A stretch of DNA of 64,000 nucleotides from Prunella strophiata (GCA_036583965.1 JAZBQD010000027.1:7975187-8039186), one strand, 5' to 3'; positions 36,911-49,800 are shown, numbered from the stretch's first letter. The notes: a model not told the origin generated them from the letters alone. Numbers and translations: made by a program.

Positions 36911-39468
36911 AAAAATACCTTGTCCAGTTCTGTAGGGAGCTTTCCTAGAAAACAAGAGTAACTGGATACCTTGAGCAGTGGCAACCCAAGGAAAGATGCT
37001 ACAATGCTCCCTGCTTTTCTGGTCAAACTAAAAATTCCTACTGCAACTGGTTGCTGAACATCACATTAATAAGATATGCTTAAGAAATAAAGTCTGTTCC
37101 TGAAACTAAAATGGGGGGGAAATTACACATGACTGAACTATTTCCTTGCTACGATTTATTAGATTTTAAATGTGCTCATGTTGTACCCATCAGCCTCTCT
37201 GCTGCTATGGAGTCTGTGCCAGAATTATGACAAATGAGATTTTTCTGCTCACTACAAGTTTTATCTGAATTATCTACCATGTTAGAGGTCATGGGTATAA
37301 CACTTCATTTTTCTCAGTACCATAGATATACTGAATGTGGATGCCAGGTCATGAACTATTTCACAGGCTTGCTATCATGAACTCATGTGAAAAAAAAAAA
37401 ACGTAGTGCACAATTAGGCTTATCTTCAAGAGTTCCCAAGAATGAGGTCCAGTCTATACTGATTTATCTGATCTTTCCTATAAACTGGAATGAGGATAGT
37501 GTGGGGGCACAGAATTCACCCTGCACGATTGTAGCAGAAGGAAAGCAGGACAACAGGAATGGTGAGCAGCACCTGGGGGGTGGAGCCCTGACAGGTCTTT
37601 AAGCGATCTGGCTTTTAAAAGAAATTGTCTTCTTCTAAACAATGACTTGGTAAATACAAAGCACACACTGAGTAGCAACTGACCCTCACAGAGGAATCTG
37701 CCACCCGTGTAGAGACAGAGCTGGAGGGAGAGCTTTCTGCAGCTGTTCTTGACCCTTAGATAGCACTGGAATGACCAAGTTGGGAAAAAGCCCAGTTAAT
37801 GTCTTCCTCTCAAAGACAGTGGTGGTGGGGCTTTGTCAATGTTTGGGGTTACAAATAACTCCAAAGCACTGAGAAAACAAAGCAAGAACATGTGAAATGT
37901 GGGATTATCCCAGATGTTGCACTTTAACTTCAGTTGGCAAAACCACGACCCGAGTAACCTAGTGAGATGGATTGCAGTGCAACTGGATGTATATTATCCA
38001 TATTATTGGCCTAATATTTCAAGCTGATCTTCTGCTTACAGTTCATGTCAGCACATAGACTGGCTTATTCAACCTCTTGAAAACATCTTGCAGAGATAAA
38101 ACACATGTGTATATATTATAATCTTTGGTAAGTCAGAGTCTTCTTTTATGAAACAGTGACGTTTACAGGGGGGGACTGATCATTTTCAGATGTTTTGCTT
38201 AATTCAACTAAGCAGTTAGACAGATACTAACAACACAAGAACAATCCTAAACATTTTAGAGCCAGAATCTCTTCATCACCCTGGACCAGTCACTGATCTG
38301 CAGTCCTGTGAACCACATTTACACTTTGAGTTTACTTGTCATAAATTGGAGCTTGGATGTGCCACCAGTTTTAAAGCCTTCTGCAACACTGTTCCTTTGA
38401 GGTGCTCATTGGACTTGTAGTTAAGCAAGACATCACTTCTTTGAGCTAAGACTTTTTCTTCCCCATACAGTTTTAATTTTTTAATAGGTGGGAACCAGAA
38501 GTAGAGAAAGGGGCAAAGGAAGATACAAAGCTGAGCAACAAATTAGAGCAGAAACACTGGAGACACAGTCATCAGAACACACACTGGTTGCGTACATTGC
38601 CTGGTGAATAAAAGCTTCCAGCCCCCTGTAATACAACACCTGAAAAACCACTTGATATCCCAGAAGCTGGCCCCACTATGTAACAGGAGATTGCTTGTAA
38701 ATTTAGAAAAGAAATTGCCAAGCTACTGAACTACCGTGGGAAACCTGCCAGGGTATCACCTTAAGGAAGGCAGTGCTGGCTACTGGGACTGTGGTTGCTT
38801 CTCATTAAATGCATGAACAGCTTCTGGAATAAGACATTTCTCTGTAGTATTACTCTGGCAGCCTGGAATTAAGGAGTCAGAGGACAAGCCCTGCTCTCAG
38901 CTAGCAGGAACGTGACAGCCATTTTCTGGCCCTGCTTTCCCAGCTGCTGTTTGGAAAGGATCACCAGGCTTCCCCTTACAGGGAATGACTTTCAAAAGCA
39001 GGTCTTTTGTCCATAGATCTTCCCTGTACAGTTTATGCATGACAGCAAATCAACCACGGAGACTACATTAGTAAATATATTATGATGAGAGAAACTGTGA
39101 GAGTATTTTGCTCATCTACCTTTGGGGCAAGACTGCTGACTGGTTTAAATGGGACAGATATGTTGATTTCTAATGACTGCTACAAGTGGGAAAGCTCAGG
39201 TGACACTCAGATACCTCCATCCTGTTGATGACCATCCAGAATTCCACAGGGAACAGAAAGACAAGGACTCAAGACCGCTGCATAAGCCACCAATTACAAT
39301 CACTCTTCCCAGTTGCCCCTAATTACAGTGGAGAAATCTCTTTGATTTCAAGGCTAGAAAGCTACATCTACTGCAGAATCAGGATGTGGCTGGCTGAGAT
39401 TAGGGTGTGTAAACCTTCACATATAAACTTTGTTATTTTGTGATGAATGTCATTTGATGAATGTACCA
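36911..39468. other. Unique non-coding sequence
   Basis: No gene, RNA or repeat recognised. Short A run at 37389-37401 and G7 at 38169-38175 are trivial. Confidence 0.55.
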
Positions 39469-39492
39469 TTTTTTTTTTTTTTTTTTTTTTTT
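39469..39492 (-). repeat. T24 homopolymer
   Basis: Twenty-four consecutive T on +, so a poly-A on the minus strand. No retroposed body was recognised upstream of it on the minus strand (that is, at higher coordinates). Confidence 0.9.
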
Positions 39493-40158
39493 AAGGACTG
39501 AAACAAAGATTGTAATTGCTCAACAGTCAGGTTGCCAAAGCATCTCTTTTGGTCTCTTCATCTAAAAAGCTGTGTTGTATTTAAATATTTAATGTTGACA
39601 AATACTGAGAATTAGCTGCAGATAGCTACAGAGTAAAATATCAAAAATGAAAGATACTTATTTGCACTTTTTCCACAAGGTGAAATGAGCACTTATAGCA
39701 GTGACTTCTCTGAGCAATTTTGGGTGGGATAAACTGCACTCTGAAAAGGTCTGTTTCTTTCTGAGTTCAGTAATGTTTTTCAGAAGAACTGAGACATTTG
39801 TCTGCTATTGAAGTTGAATTCTTAAACCATTAGAGGACTGCCAATGCAGTATGCTTTATCTTTGCTCTATGCAGGAGGAAAAAGTTTTCCTCTCAGGCAA
39901 GAGCTATTTATTTATGGTATTTCAAATCTTTGCTAATAAATGATACAGATCCACATGCCCAGGTTTGGAAGGATCTGCAGTGCAAATTCTTTGGAACTCC
40001 TGACTGCTCTGAAAAAACACTGAATTTTTATGCTTTATGGACTCTATAGATATTGATGAAAATATAATTTCTTCTGTTAGGTGTCAATGACTCCACTTAG
40101 CTTTGTCCTCATCATCTGAAGCAGCACAGAAACAGCAAAAAGGAAGAGAAAGAATTCA

Positions 40159-40539
40159 TTAAACAAACATAAATGCAAAGACAAAGGGTGACAAAGAGCT
40201 GGAAATTTGACAACTGAATGGTAGAGGCAGTTCCCAACAGCTTTCAGACACTTTCCTCCCTTTTCCTATACAACCTTTTTTTCCTTGTACAACCTTTGAT
40301 CTAAAGCCCTGTGCAGAGTTACAGAAGAAGAAAGGATATTTGCTGACTGTCCTGCTGTCGCCTTGAAGAGACAAGAGAGTCTCTACAAAATGCTGCAATT
40401 GCTCTGACAGAGTCACAAGTGCACTGTGCTCACTCTTCAAGTCTAGACACTGCTCTTGAAAACTATCTGGAGAGACATCCATCAACATGGCTGCAAACAT
40501 TTGCATCTGCATAGGATAGCAGAGCCTGAATTTTATCAC
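40159..40539 (-). other. Coding-like open frame of uncertain status
   Basis: A 126-codon frame whose first half (after a pyrimidine-rich ctctgctatcctatgcag acceptor-like border near 40508) reads like a helical, Gln/Leu/Glu-rich protein segment, for example SFQEQCLDLKSEHSALVTL and QLQHFVETLLSLQ. The second half loses this character. I found no good splice donor at the transition, and I do not recognise the protein. It could be a cryptic or lineage-specific exon, a decayed exon, or chance. Confidence 0.2.
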
Positions 40540-40622
40540 ACACTACAGGATGGCTGGTTAAGCTTATTTAAGTGTGAGATGAAAAAAAACATATTAATTA
40601 GTTAAAACAAAAATGTTTAATG

Positions 40623-40643
40623 TTTTATATTTTATATTTTATA
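40623..40643. repeat. Short (TTTTATA)3 repeat
   Basis: Three perfect 7-base units, ttttata, followed by tag. Confidence 0.85.
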
Positions 40644-42866
40644 TAGATGACATGAATGTGACAGAGCAGCTGAGAGTTTTGAGGCTTGTGCAAAATGCAG
40701 TGAGAAGCTTTCAAGACAATCTGTTCCAGAAGGTTTTCTGTGTTTGTGACACACTAGCCATTTTCCTTGTCTCTTGCTCTCTTCTTTATCATAGTGGGAT
40801 AAAGGCTATTGTACAGTTGGACTTCTCTCTGCCAAGAGTCATAAAATGTTGCTTTTCCCTTTGTTTCAGGATTTCTTTCCCAGAGGTTCTTTATACTCCT
40901 CTGTGAGCCTGAAAATGTTATGATACATATTTCCCATTTATTTTGAGACCCAGAACGGGATCTGGATACTGATTACCATGGCAACCTGTATACAATTTTA
41001 CTAAATGTAAAATGTTGTGGGGAAGACACTTGGGTACAGAGTGCAATGTATGCATAGTTTGTGGTACTAAAAGGTACAAGAAAAAACATGACTTGAAACT
41101 GAACCTTCAAACTTGTCCTAGAATGAAAGAGCTACCACCCCTATGGGCAGCAGTCTGAGAGACACAACTTTTCTCTTAGCATATATTTTTAAATGTAGCT
41201 CTTCTCTTTGTGTTCACTTAGTGCCCTCCTTTGTTGTGTTAACTTTAGACAGTTTTCTGACATTTAACATCCCATCTGCACCCCTCCTCATGTTCAGTGG
41301 CACAGGATTTTCATTGGCACAGCTTTTCAGTGTGTTGCCACCATGCTAGGGAGGGCATTCCCAAGAAGCTGTAGAGGCAACTTGTTGCTTTCCTTCAAAA
41401 CTGCAATGCATGAAAAAGCTTTGATAAGGGACTGGCAGACTGAGGCTGGTGCCGCTTATGATGAGGCAACAAAGAAAGTTTATTTCATCAGCTGTATCTG
41501 CTGTTGTCTCTCATCTCACTCTTGAGCAGGAACTGCCTTTATGCACAGTGCCTCTATCACATCACAGTAGCAGTTAGCTTTTCTCAAGGACAAAGGCTTC
41601 TGAGAGTCCCAGCAAGGCAAACAAAAATTACAGTGTGATCTCTCTCTCCTAGCACCTCTGGCTTTCTGCATTGCATCCTACACCCACCAGCACACACAAG
41701 CCCTCAGAAATGCTGAAAGCACACAAAATTGCAAGAGCTATGTGGTAGCTGCTGGCAAGCAGCAGTGCTTCAAAGGCAGCCCAAGTCACAGCTTTCATTT
41801 CTGTTACGCTCACAGTCCACCCTGGAAAATGTTTCTGATGTTGTTACAGGTTTTACCATGATGGCAAACTCCCTTCAGCATCAGCATCAGAATGTCCTGT
41901 ACCTCCTACTCTTAATGAAGTACTGCCCACCCAAAACAGGTGAAGGTTTTCCACTAGTCCCAGGACAAGGATGGCATCCTGTGACTCAACATCCTTGTAG
42001 GCTGTAAGTGATCTAAGTGTGGCTTTCCATGTGAGAGCTGCTGGGTAATCCAAATTCCTGGCTGTGGCAGGAAATGAGCCAGCAGGGATAGCTGAGTATG
42101 AAAAAGATGGGTTACTTCAAGACACTTCCCAGTGGGACTCTGAAGGGAGCCACTGTCTCTTGCTGAGAAGCAATCCTGTTTCATGAGAGGTGTATTTTGA
42201 GTCTCGTGGCTCTTGGCTATATGAAAATTCTGCTGTGAAGCAGAGAGGGTTGGAAAAGTAGGCCACTCCCTCAAAGAAGTCTTTTGCTAGTCTAGAAATA
42301 TCATTAGATGTGAAATCACATTCTTAACTTATGCTGGCAGGTGATTAGGGCAGACCCAGCATGAGGCTGCCAATTGCAATATGTGAGAGTTCATAGGAAT
42401 AACTTGGGTAGGTTTCATTTCTTTAACAATGCATTGCAACCCATGGGTCATGTGTCTGCCAGACTCCAGCACCTGAATCTGCATCCCTGACATCTGAGCA
42501 GCCACTGGCTGACATTTGATACTGCTCCACTGAGCTTACTAACTCTCACTACTTGTCCTGCTGAACTTTTCGTGGCCACTCCATCCATTACAGCTACCCA
42601 AAGGGACAGGAAATCAATGCTGGTATCAAGCAAATGCAAATTCTGAGTCAGCCACATGGACCAAAGGAATCACAGCTTCCAAATATGGCAGCAGGCACAA
42701 CGTGGAAGTGGAGAATTGTGGTTAACTCAGCCCTGAATATTTCTGGGCATTTTACCCAACACAGCAGGAGTGTCTTCAGATGAATGAACTGGGCTCCTGA
42801 CACTGTGTGTATAAATTTTCAAGTGGGTTTTTCTGTCTCCTTTCTCCAGAGGAAACAAGGGCCATG

Positions 42867-42868
<2 letters not shown>
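40644..42868. other. Unique non-coding sequence
   Basis: Nothing recognised. A short frame at 40644-40735 (DDMNVTEQLRVLRLVQNAV) looks helical and follows an acceptor-like tatatag, but the putative donor (aag|gttttc) is poor. Confidence 0.5.
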
Positions 42869-42900
<32 letters not shown>

Positions 42901-42924
42901 CACACACACACACACACACACACA
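42869..42924. repeat. (AC)n microsatellite
   Basis: About 56 bases of alternating AC with one extra A at 42900 breaking the phase. Length suggests it is likely polymorphic. It opens spurious Thr/His and Cys/Val frames. Confidence 0.97.
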
Positions 42925-43954
42925 TGTCCCCTCCAAAAAAAATCAGTAACAGAAACACACATAGACAGAAGTCCCCAAGATCAGCCTGTAGATGTAAACC
43001 ATAATAAAAAACACACTCTGGTTTGTGGAAGGTTCTCTGGAGACTTGCATGAAAAAAAAGCATGCACACTTTCTGCCTTCTATTTTTACTCCTCAATTTT
43101 GAACAGATACTCAAGGTCACCTAAGCTGAGCTTTGACAGATGCAATGTTTAACTGATTGGAAAGAGAACAGCAGGGTGGGATGTGGCAGCAATAAAATAT
43201 TGGCATTCTTTTGTCAGGCCTGCAGAATTGCTCAGCACTTGTGGTTGGATGATGCACTTTGTGGACCAGCCATCTGGTGGGAGAGTCCCTGGATTTAGGA
43301 GGATCTCTCAGATTATTGGTTTCTCCCTGCTCCTCCTGGAATCAGGGAAGGAGATATTGACAAGCTGTGGATGCTTTGTGCAAAAGCGTAGTGTTTCATT
43401 GGTAATGCTCATGGTGAAGTCCATCCACAGAGAGCAGAGAAAAGATTTGGAAATGATACTTGGCAGCTCTGTTATCCTACCAGCCCCTTCCACTTCTCCC
43501 TTGAGTCTGGATTTTCCTGCTGCTGGGGTTACTGTCAAGGTACAAGGCATAAACTCAAAGAATCCAATGATATCCCCATACAGCTGGCCTGCCTTTCTGG
43601 CCATGTTCAAATTCAGAAGGCTGAACACATGTTCTCAGAGTTGTAAAATCCTAATTTTATGGATAGTGCTAGAAAATCTCTTTTTAGGCTATTTTCTTAA
43701 TCATCTGGATAATGTCTTTTTGACATTCGGCACCTTTAGTTAAAATGCCTGTGGAAAACTTGGGACAAAATTGTATTTCTGCTAGAAGGGTCACTGATGT
43801 CACAAAATGCTTTACAGCCACCACCACCACCACAAGGAAAATCAGTGGTGAAATACAGACCCAAAACTGAACCTTCCAAAGTCCAAGCTAGCATACTGTC
43901 ATGAAGAATCCTTTCCTCAGGACCAGTCTGATATTCTTTATAACTGCCATAAAA

Positions 43955-43957
<3 letters not shown>
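42925..43957. other. Unique sequence with a chance-like 186-codon frame
   Basis: The frame at 43183-43743 (+) is one of the longest in the window, but it overlaps a 106-codon frame on the opposite strand (43308-43628). It shows no domain, no start context and no splice-like borders. I treat it as non-coding with moderate confidence. Confidence 0.5.

Positions 43958-43990
<33 letters not shown>
43958..43990 (+). repeat. A33 homopolymer (left arm of inverted pair)
   Basis: Thirty-three consecutive A residues. Together with T31 at 44032-44062 it forms an inverted pair separated by 41 bases. No retroposed body was recognised before it. Confidence 0.92.
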
Positions 43991-43992
<2 letters not shown>

Positions 43993-44029
43993 GGGAAAAT
44001 TCCAACCTTCTTTAAAACTACAAAAGGCT

Positions 44030-44031
<2 letters not shown>

Positions 44032-44062
<31 letters not shown>
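44032..44062 (-). repeat. T31 homopolymer (right arm of inverted pair)
   Basis: Thirty-one consecutive T residues facing the A33 tract. A transcript of either strand could form an A-U stem of up to 31 pairs with a 41-nt loop. Confidence 0.92.
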
Positions 44063-44063
<1 letters not shown>

Positions 44064-47000
44064 GTTTTCAAACCTAGATCAAAAAGATTACTCTGTAATT
44101 TAAACATATTGCATTTTTGCAGCCAGCAGTGAAAGCATTAAAATGAGAATATTTCTGTCCCGAATGTCTGTGAATTTACCATCTGCAGAGAAGAAAAGGC
44201 TCAACTGCCTTCACAGTTCACATATCAATGGCCTGCTTCTGCCTCAAACTAAATTCCATTGGATTTCCACCACTGTTCATTGAGGCTAATACTGTTCCCT
44301 AAGTATCTATCCAACATGGAAAAAAGTCAGTCAAAAATTTACTCAGTACAGAAGCAAGTCTCCCCCTGCCCTACAGTGTTAAACATTTACTAATACTATG
44401 TACTGAAGTCTTGCTAAGTCCAGAAACTGTGGATTTGGGATTTTTGCCCTCACTATGAGGGATCACTATGATCTTTTTCCCATCTCAATCCTCAGATAGT
44501 ATGTAGAAGATCTTTGGTCTGTAAGCTGAACATTTTAATTGTTAACATTTTTAATCTCCTTCCAGCAGGTGGAGGTAGATGTGTGTTAGATTTTCCTTTG
44601 GGAAAACAAGTTAGATCTGTAGCTGAGAAAGCAATTTTATGTGCATCTAAACAACTGTTTGCAATATCTCCTATATAATCCCTTTATTTATCACTCCCTT
44701 TTGTTTTCTTCTCAAATGAAGGAGAAGTTTAGAGAATGAAAAGGAAAAATATTTCTGCATTTGGAATGTGAAAATATCTTGTCTCCCTTAAAACTTTGAA
44801 AATACTGTGTGGATAAAATTAAAAACTCATCACAAACTTGAAAAAGTTCCTATTACTCTTTATTGTTGTCTCTAACTCTCAGTTTTTTCCAGAGTCTCAA
44901 TTTGGAGATGGAAAGTCAGCACTGTGCTGGAAAATGCCTTTTTCCAGAAGCCTTCTCCCTTACAAACAAGGGCCAAATGTTTGAGGTAAGAGCCTGATTA
45001 CATCTGGAAGGCCCATGTGAAGCTTTCTTGACAGGCTTCTTCCCTTGGCCTCACCCCTTGCTCTGAAGGGAAGAGTTTCAGGAGACATTCTCCAAGTGGG
45101 TTCCCTCAGACAGCTTTTTCTCAGGCTTCACCAGGACATTATTGTGTCTGGGCACTTGCAAGAGAGGAGTCACAAACCTTGTGGGGAGCACACAAGGGCA
45201 GCTTTCTCTGAACAGAATTCACTGGCTGTGGAAGGGCCTCTCCACTAATGACTCAGATGCTCAACTCCAAACATTCCTATCCCATGTTGATCAGATAATG
45301 ATCTTTAAAAAATTGTAGCTGCCACACAAATGGAGAGCAGAGGAAGTCGACGATGCAGATTCCTGGAGGATTTGTGTTCCAACCTGAAGGAATCCCTGGC
45401 TTGTCAAAGGGATTAGGGTGAGCCTAACAAGACTCATCCACATCTTCTCATGGAAGTTATTTGGGTTCACTTGGGGCAATGAGGATTTTTCTCACTGGGT
45501 TTCTTTTGCAGCCCCCTTTTGATAAGGGCTTTCCCTGGAAAACCTCAGTTGTCAGGGTTAATGGCTTAAGCAGTGTTGATAAATTCTGTTTATGTTGGGT
45601 GAGGGGGTTCAGGTGGCCCAATCTAATGTAAGCTTTCTGGCAACTGTAAACAGCAGCTTTTTATGTCAAAACTGTGTTTCTGCCTTTTGACAAAGCATTA
45701 ACAGACCCAGTAAAGAAAGAACCCAGGGAGATGACAGTAGGAAGAGAGGTTTAATAGGTCATTTCCAGTACAAGTGGTGATAAGTTGACAAAGGAGTTTG
45801 TCTTCCCTGCCCAGGTACCAGAGAGAGTTCACATTCACCATATTCTGGCTCCTGTTCTGTTCTACCCCAGGAGCTGAAGAGAAATTTGTGGTTGTGTCTC
45901 TGCCAGCTGGGAGGAAAAGTCTGCTGTCACTGCTTAGACCTCCCCAGTCTTATGGTGAGCTAGGACAGGTTCTGCCTTTGACCACAGGCTTTTCCTGAGG
46001 CACTCATTTAGAAATGGCTTGGCTGAAATGGGTCCTGTCTGGGAAAATATTTCCTGTATGGATTCACAGGAAGCTTCCCATGTGTTGTCTGTAAGCAGAG
46101 CTATTCCTAGTCTGACAGCTCTGTGAAGACAATTGGACTAAATTAAGACTTTCTCTATGCCTGTGGCCTGGCATTAGGACATGACACCTTGGATGGTATC
46201 TTCATTATCTGGTCCCACCCAGAAATGAGACAGATCCAAGACTCTTTGGCTTACAGGGAGGAGGATTGGCCAGTGGCCCAAGCTAAGAGCAGAGTGAATG
46301 TGGAGCTGTACATCATGTGGTGCAGGAGCAACAGCTTTCCTCTCACATTCCCAACCTTGGTGACTGGCTGTGCAGAGAGGGAGGATGCTACAAGGCACAT
46401 GCTTTGCTCCAGGAGCTGAGATGAAATTGGTTCATAGGCCAAAATATTCTTCTGCACAAGGATCAACATTCAGGCAGGAAAGGCATTGTGAGCCTAAGAG
46501 TCTTCCTAGGAACAGGAGAGCAAGGCCACTGTGGACATGAGATTAATTCTATCCAGAACAAATTAGAGGGGGTAGGATGAGGAAGAGGGTCTATAGGAAT
46601 TATGAGGTTAATTTACTGAAATTTGTGTCCTATAAAGAGATCATCTATGCTCCAAAAAGCCTGTGATGAAAAGCCAGGGTATCAGCAACATAATTTACTC
46701 TTTTACCACCAGTAAAGATAAGCACAGTCCTTTTTTAGAGGGAACAGTGTGAGAATGCTGGTGTGATCCAAGAACCCCACTACCTTTAACCTGTAAGCAT
46801 CTCAGAAACTTTAACACAGGGGGACCATACTCAAAGGATGAAGACTTTCAATTTCTCTTTAAATGTGATAATATGTAAATAAGTTGGATTGGATGTGGCA
46901 AAGTAAAAAAGTACTTGGGTCTGCTCAAGACTTCCTTTTGTGCCCTGGCAAAGACCTCAGGGGGGAAATGGGAGTTGTGCAGTGTGTGACAGTCTTCCTT

Positions 47001-47926
47001 TACTGGATGCAGGTACCAGAATTAGAGAAAAATCATAGATAGAAGGGTTTTACTGAGCTCACACATCACAGTCTCACTGACTGTGGAGCAATATTGCTTC
47101 CCAGGGAGGTCTTACCTACCCCTGCTCTACCAAAAAAGTCCCAAGCCGAGACTACCCTTGCATCTCTTTCTCTTTGCTGGGATCTTTTCTATTACCTTCA
47201 GGATAAGATGGAACTTATCTTTATAACCATTTATTAATGTTGTTGACTGATGCACTGGCAGGAGAACAATCTGGCTGAGCAGTGAGTCTGCTGAGAACAA
47301 CCAGTGGGAGGCCTGGGCGAGACAGCAATGGACTGTAATCAGGCTTGCACCATCTGATTTTGCTTCTCTTATGCTGACAGATTCTTGGCTCAGACCCAGT
47401 AACTCACAGAGGGTAAAGGATGGCAGCTAATATTTTGGCATGGGAATTAGCAGAGCATTACAGGGTGTCAGAGAACCATCATCTCAGAGGGCCACAAAGT
47501 GGTAAAAATGTGGCTTACAGGGTTAAACCATGTTAGAATGAACTTGCTCTGCCAGTCCAAAACAGCTGAAAAGTCTGTTATCTCCATTTATTAGTTTAAT
47601 CCTTTAATCTACCTTGCTGTCCAGTTAGATTAATGAAACAAGAATCCCATTTACAGCTTGACCTGTATTATCACACTTATAACATGGGAAAAAATGTTCT
47701 TATGAAAGGGGTGTGGAAGTTCCTGGGTGAGGACTGCCATAGGGTTTATTTAGTGAGGGCTGATTAGCTCATTAGTGACCTGAAGAGCATAGGAGGGCTT
47801 GTGGGACTAACCCACCATCACAAGACAAGGTGATGTTCTTGCTATGATGTTGCCTAACAAAAATTTTAATAGTTCAAAAGAGAATTTATTGCTTTGCTCA
47901 AGTGCTCCTGAACTCATGGATTTTTC
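44063..47926. other. Unique non-coding sequence
   Basis: No gene, RNA or confident transposon recognised. A donor-like tttgag|gtaagag lies near 44978-44990 without a supporting open frame. Confidence 0.55.
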
Positions 47927-47943
47927 TTTTTTTTTTTTTTTTT
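47927..47943. repeat. T17 tract
   Basis: Seventeen consecutive T, preceded by tttttc, followed by AT-rich DNA. Confidence 0.85.
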
Positions 47944-48137
47944 AATATATAATGGTTGGGACTAAACTGCTTTATATATTAAGAAATGGATCTGCTTGCA
48001 AGCAGGATCTGTGATAACTATTTAATGGAAACCAGCAAAAATGCTTTGCTGGTGTGTCTGTAGGACTTCCCTTAAATTGCTAGAGGTGTTCAGATGAGTT
48101 TCCCTGACAAGCACTGACACTCTTTTTCTCTTTTCTT

Positions 48138-48195
48138 GGGCCAGATTCTGGTTCCACAAATTACTCTCCAGAGCATTTTGACTTCAATAGTTCTC
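48138..48195. repeat. Ancient amniote-type dispersed repeat, second copy
   Basis: Contains gggccagattctggttccac, aaattactctcc and ttttgacttcaatag. This matches the recalled order gggccagattctgatctcac, agtaactcca, ttgacttcaatgg of the same old repeat group as 17470-17625. Short and diverged; family name not assigned. Confidence 0.5.
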
Positions 48196-48337
48196 TCTAT
48201 AGTGAGACTGCTTATGGAGAAGGGCTAATGCTAAACCACCCTTGACACCAGGGACTTTTGGAAGGCAACAGGATTGAAAAAGTAACTATCACCAGAGAAA
48301 GACTTTTCTGAAAGTCCCATGCTCCATTTCATACAGT

Positions 48338-48381
48338 GCCTATCTCATCATCCAATTTTGCCTATCTCATTATCCAATTAA
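48338..48381. repeat. 22-bp tandem duplication
   Basis: Two 22-base units, 48338-48359 and 48360-48381, share gcctatctcat.atccaatt with about three differences. A small slippage duplication. Confidence 0.85.
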
Positions 48382-48419
48382 AATTTGCTCTGTGCTAAAA
48401 CACACTAGATAGGGAGGCA

Positions 48420-48650
48420 AAGGTAGTTAAGGCACTCATGAGGATTTGGGAGGGCTTTGTTTAATTCTTTGCTCTAAGACTGGTTCCCTGCATGACCCTG
48501 AGGCTGTCCCTCAACCCTGTGGTGTTTCATTTGTAAAATGGGCAGGGTATCACAGAGTTCCTCCACAGGAATGCTGCAAGGAGAAAGTGTTAGACACTAG
48601 GTTGTCTCTACTGTCCTGGTAAAGATAAGATACCATGGAAGCCAGAAGAG
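48420..48650 (+). mobile_element. MIR-like tRNA-derived SINE, near full length
   Basis: Blocks in order match the MIR family as I know it: gtagttaaggcactcatgag (tRNA-derived head), gggctttgtttaattctttg, ctctaagactggttccctgc, atgaccctgaggctgtccct, gtttcatttgtaaaatgggc, agggtatcacagag, and a tail with gataagataccatgg. The conserved strings gtgaccttgggcaagtc and catctgtaaaatgggga of MIR are both represented in decayed form. Few such copies survive in bird genomes, so a nearly complete one is notable. No coding potential. Confidence 0.7.
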
Positions 48651-49629
48651 CTTATAATCAATTGAAACAAAGCTCTGGGAATTCTCTGTGTTTCTTTACT
48701 TCCCTCTGAGTGTTATCTGCATTAATGGGTGAAGGCACATGAAAGGTGCACTATTTTTTACCAGTCCCTCAACTCTTGCCACTTTTTCTTTGGCCCCGAA
48801 AGTCTTACTACTACATCTGAAATACTACATGTTAAATCTACCCTGAACCACATTTTTTTTAGTCACTCTGTACCCTGTGATCTCTGAACTAACATCTGTC
48901 AGGACTGCTGCTTTGGTCAAAGCCACAGGAACATGAGGTAACACACAGCTTTCTCATTCTGAAAACCTGGTATGGGAATGACATGAGCTCACCCACCACT
49001 TTTTCACTGAGTAAACAGCCTGCAAATGGAATTTTAAAAAAAATAAAAAATAAAACTGCTTATGGTTGTAAAGAATCCTGGAAAAAGCTTTAAAAAAGCC
49101 ATAGTGGTGAACTGTTTCTAGCCAAGTTTTTGGCAGTTCCATTATTTGAAGATAAACCTTGTCCCTGCAGACTTCAGTATTCTGAAACAAGTATTTTGTG
49201 GCCCAGGAAATTTCTCACAGAGTCTGATTAGATGACCCTTAGCCTATAAAATCAGATAATAATTCAGACTCAATGGCAACTTGGTGGTTTCTGGTTCAAT
49301 TCACACCACAAGGCTTTGATGGCTTCCACCAGGACTTGTCTGGAGGAAAAGGAAAGATAATATGATGGCGATATGGAAACTGTAAATAGCAACATCTTTG
49401 ATGATTAGGATGGTTTTATTGCTTTTCCTGTTAGGGAAATTACTAAGTGTGTCTTCATAAGACATCAGCATCCAGTGGGTTGGAAACAAGGTATTAACAG
49501 TCTTGGCTCTGTTTTGAATATATATTCTTTTGCTATGTAGTACTGAATAGAACAATAGTTCTTTTTGAATTGCTTAAGGAAAAAGCTATCATCCTCTTCA
49601 ACAGTAGTAACACAGATCTGTGTTCACTG
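48651..49629. other. Unique sequence between SINE copies
   Basis: Nothing recognised except an A-rich run near 49034-49055. No gene or RNA. Confidence 0.5.
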
Positions 49630-49800
49630 GATAAGAAACTTTCCAGGAGTCAGGAATCCTGATTCCATCTCTGATCACCTCAGACAATTTACTTCTGTGT
49701 TCTCTTTTTCCTCTCATCTTCAGGATGTCCTTTGAAATGTTCTGATGAAGATCTCCATGAGTGTACTCTGAAAATAAATGTTACTATAATAATTGAGGGT
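49630..49800 (+). mobile_element. MIR-like SINE, diverged
   Basis: Contains ccaggagtcaggaatcctga, ttccatctctgatcacctca, gacaatttacttctgtgttc, tctttttcctctcatcttca, and further on aataaatgttactataataa. These follow the MIR order: aggactcctgggttc, tgaccttgggcaagtcactt, tctgtgcctcagtttcc(tcatct), and the atataaatgctattattatt-like tail. Confidence 0.6.

Noticed and set aside
42727..43120. Cys/Val-rich frames on the minus strand
   Set aside because: They are translations of the AC microsatellite at 42869-42924.
43183..43743. 186-codon open frame on +
   Set aside because: An antisense frame of 106 codons overlaps it, and there is no domain, start context or splice signal.
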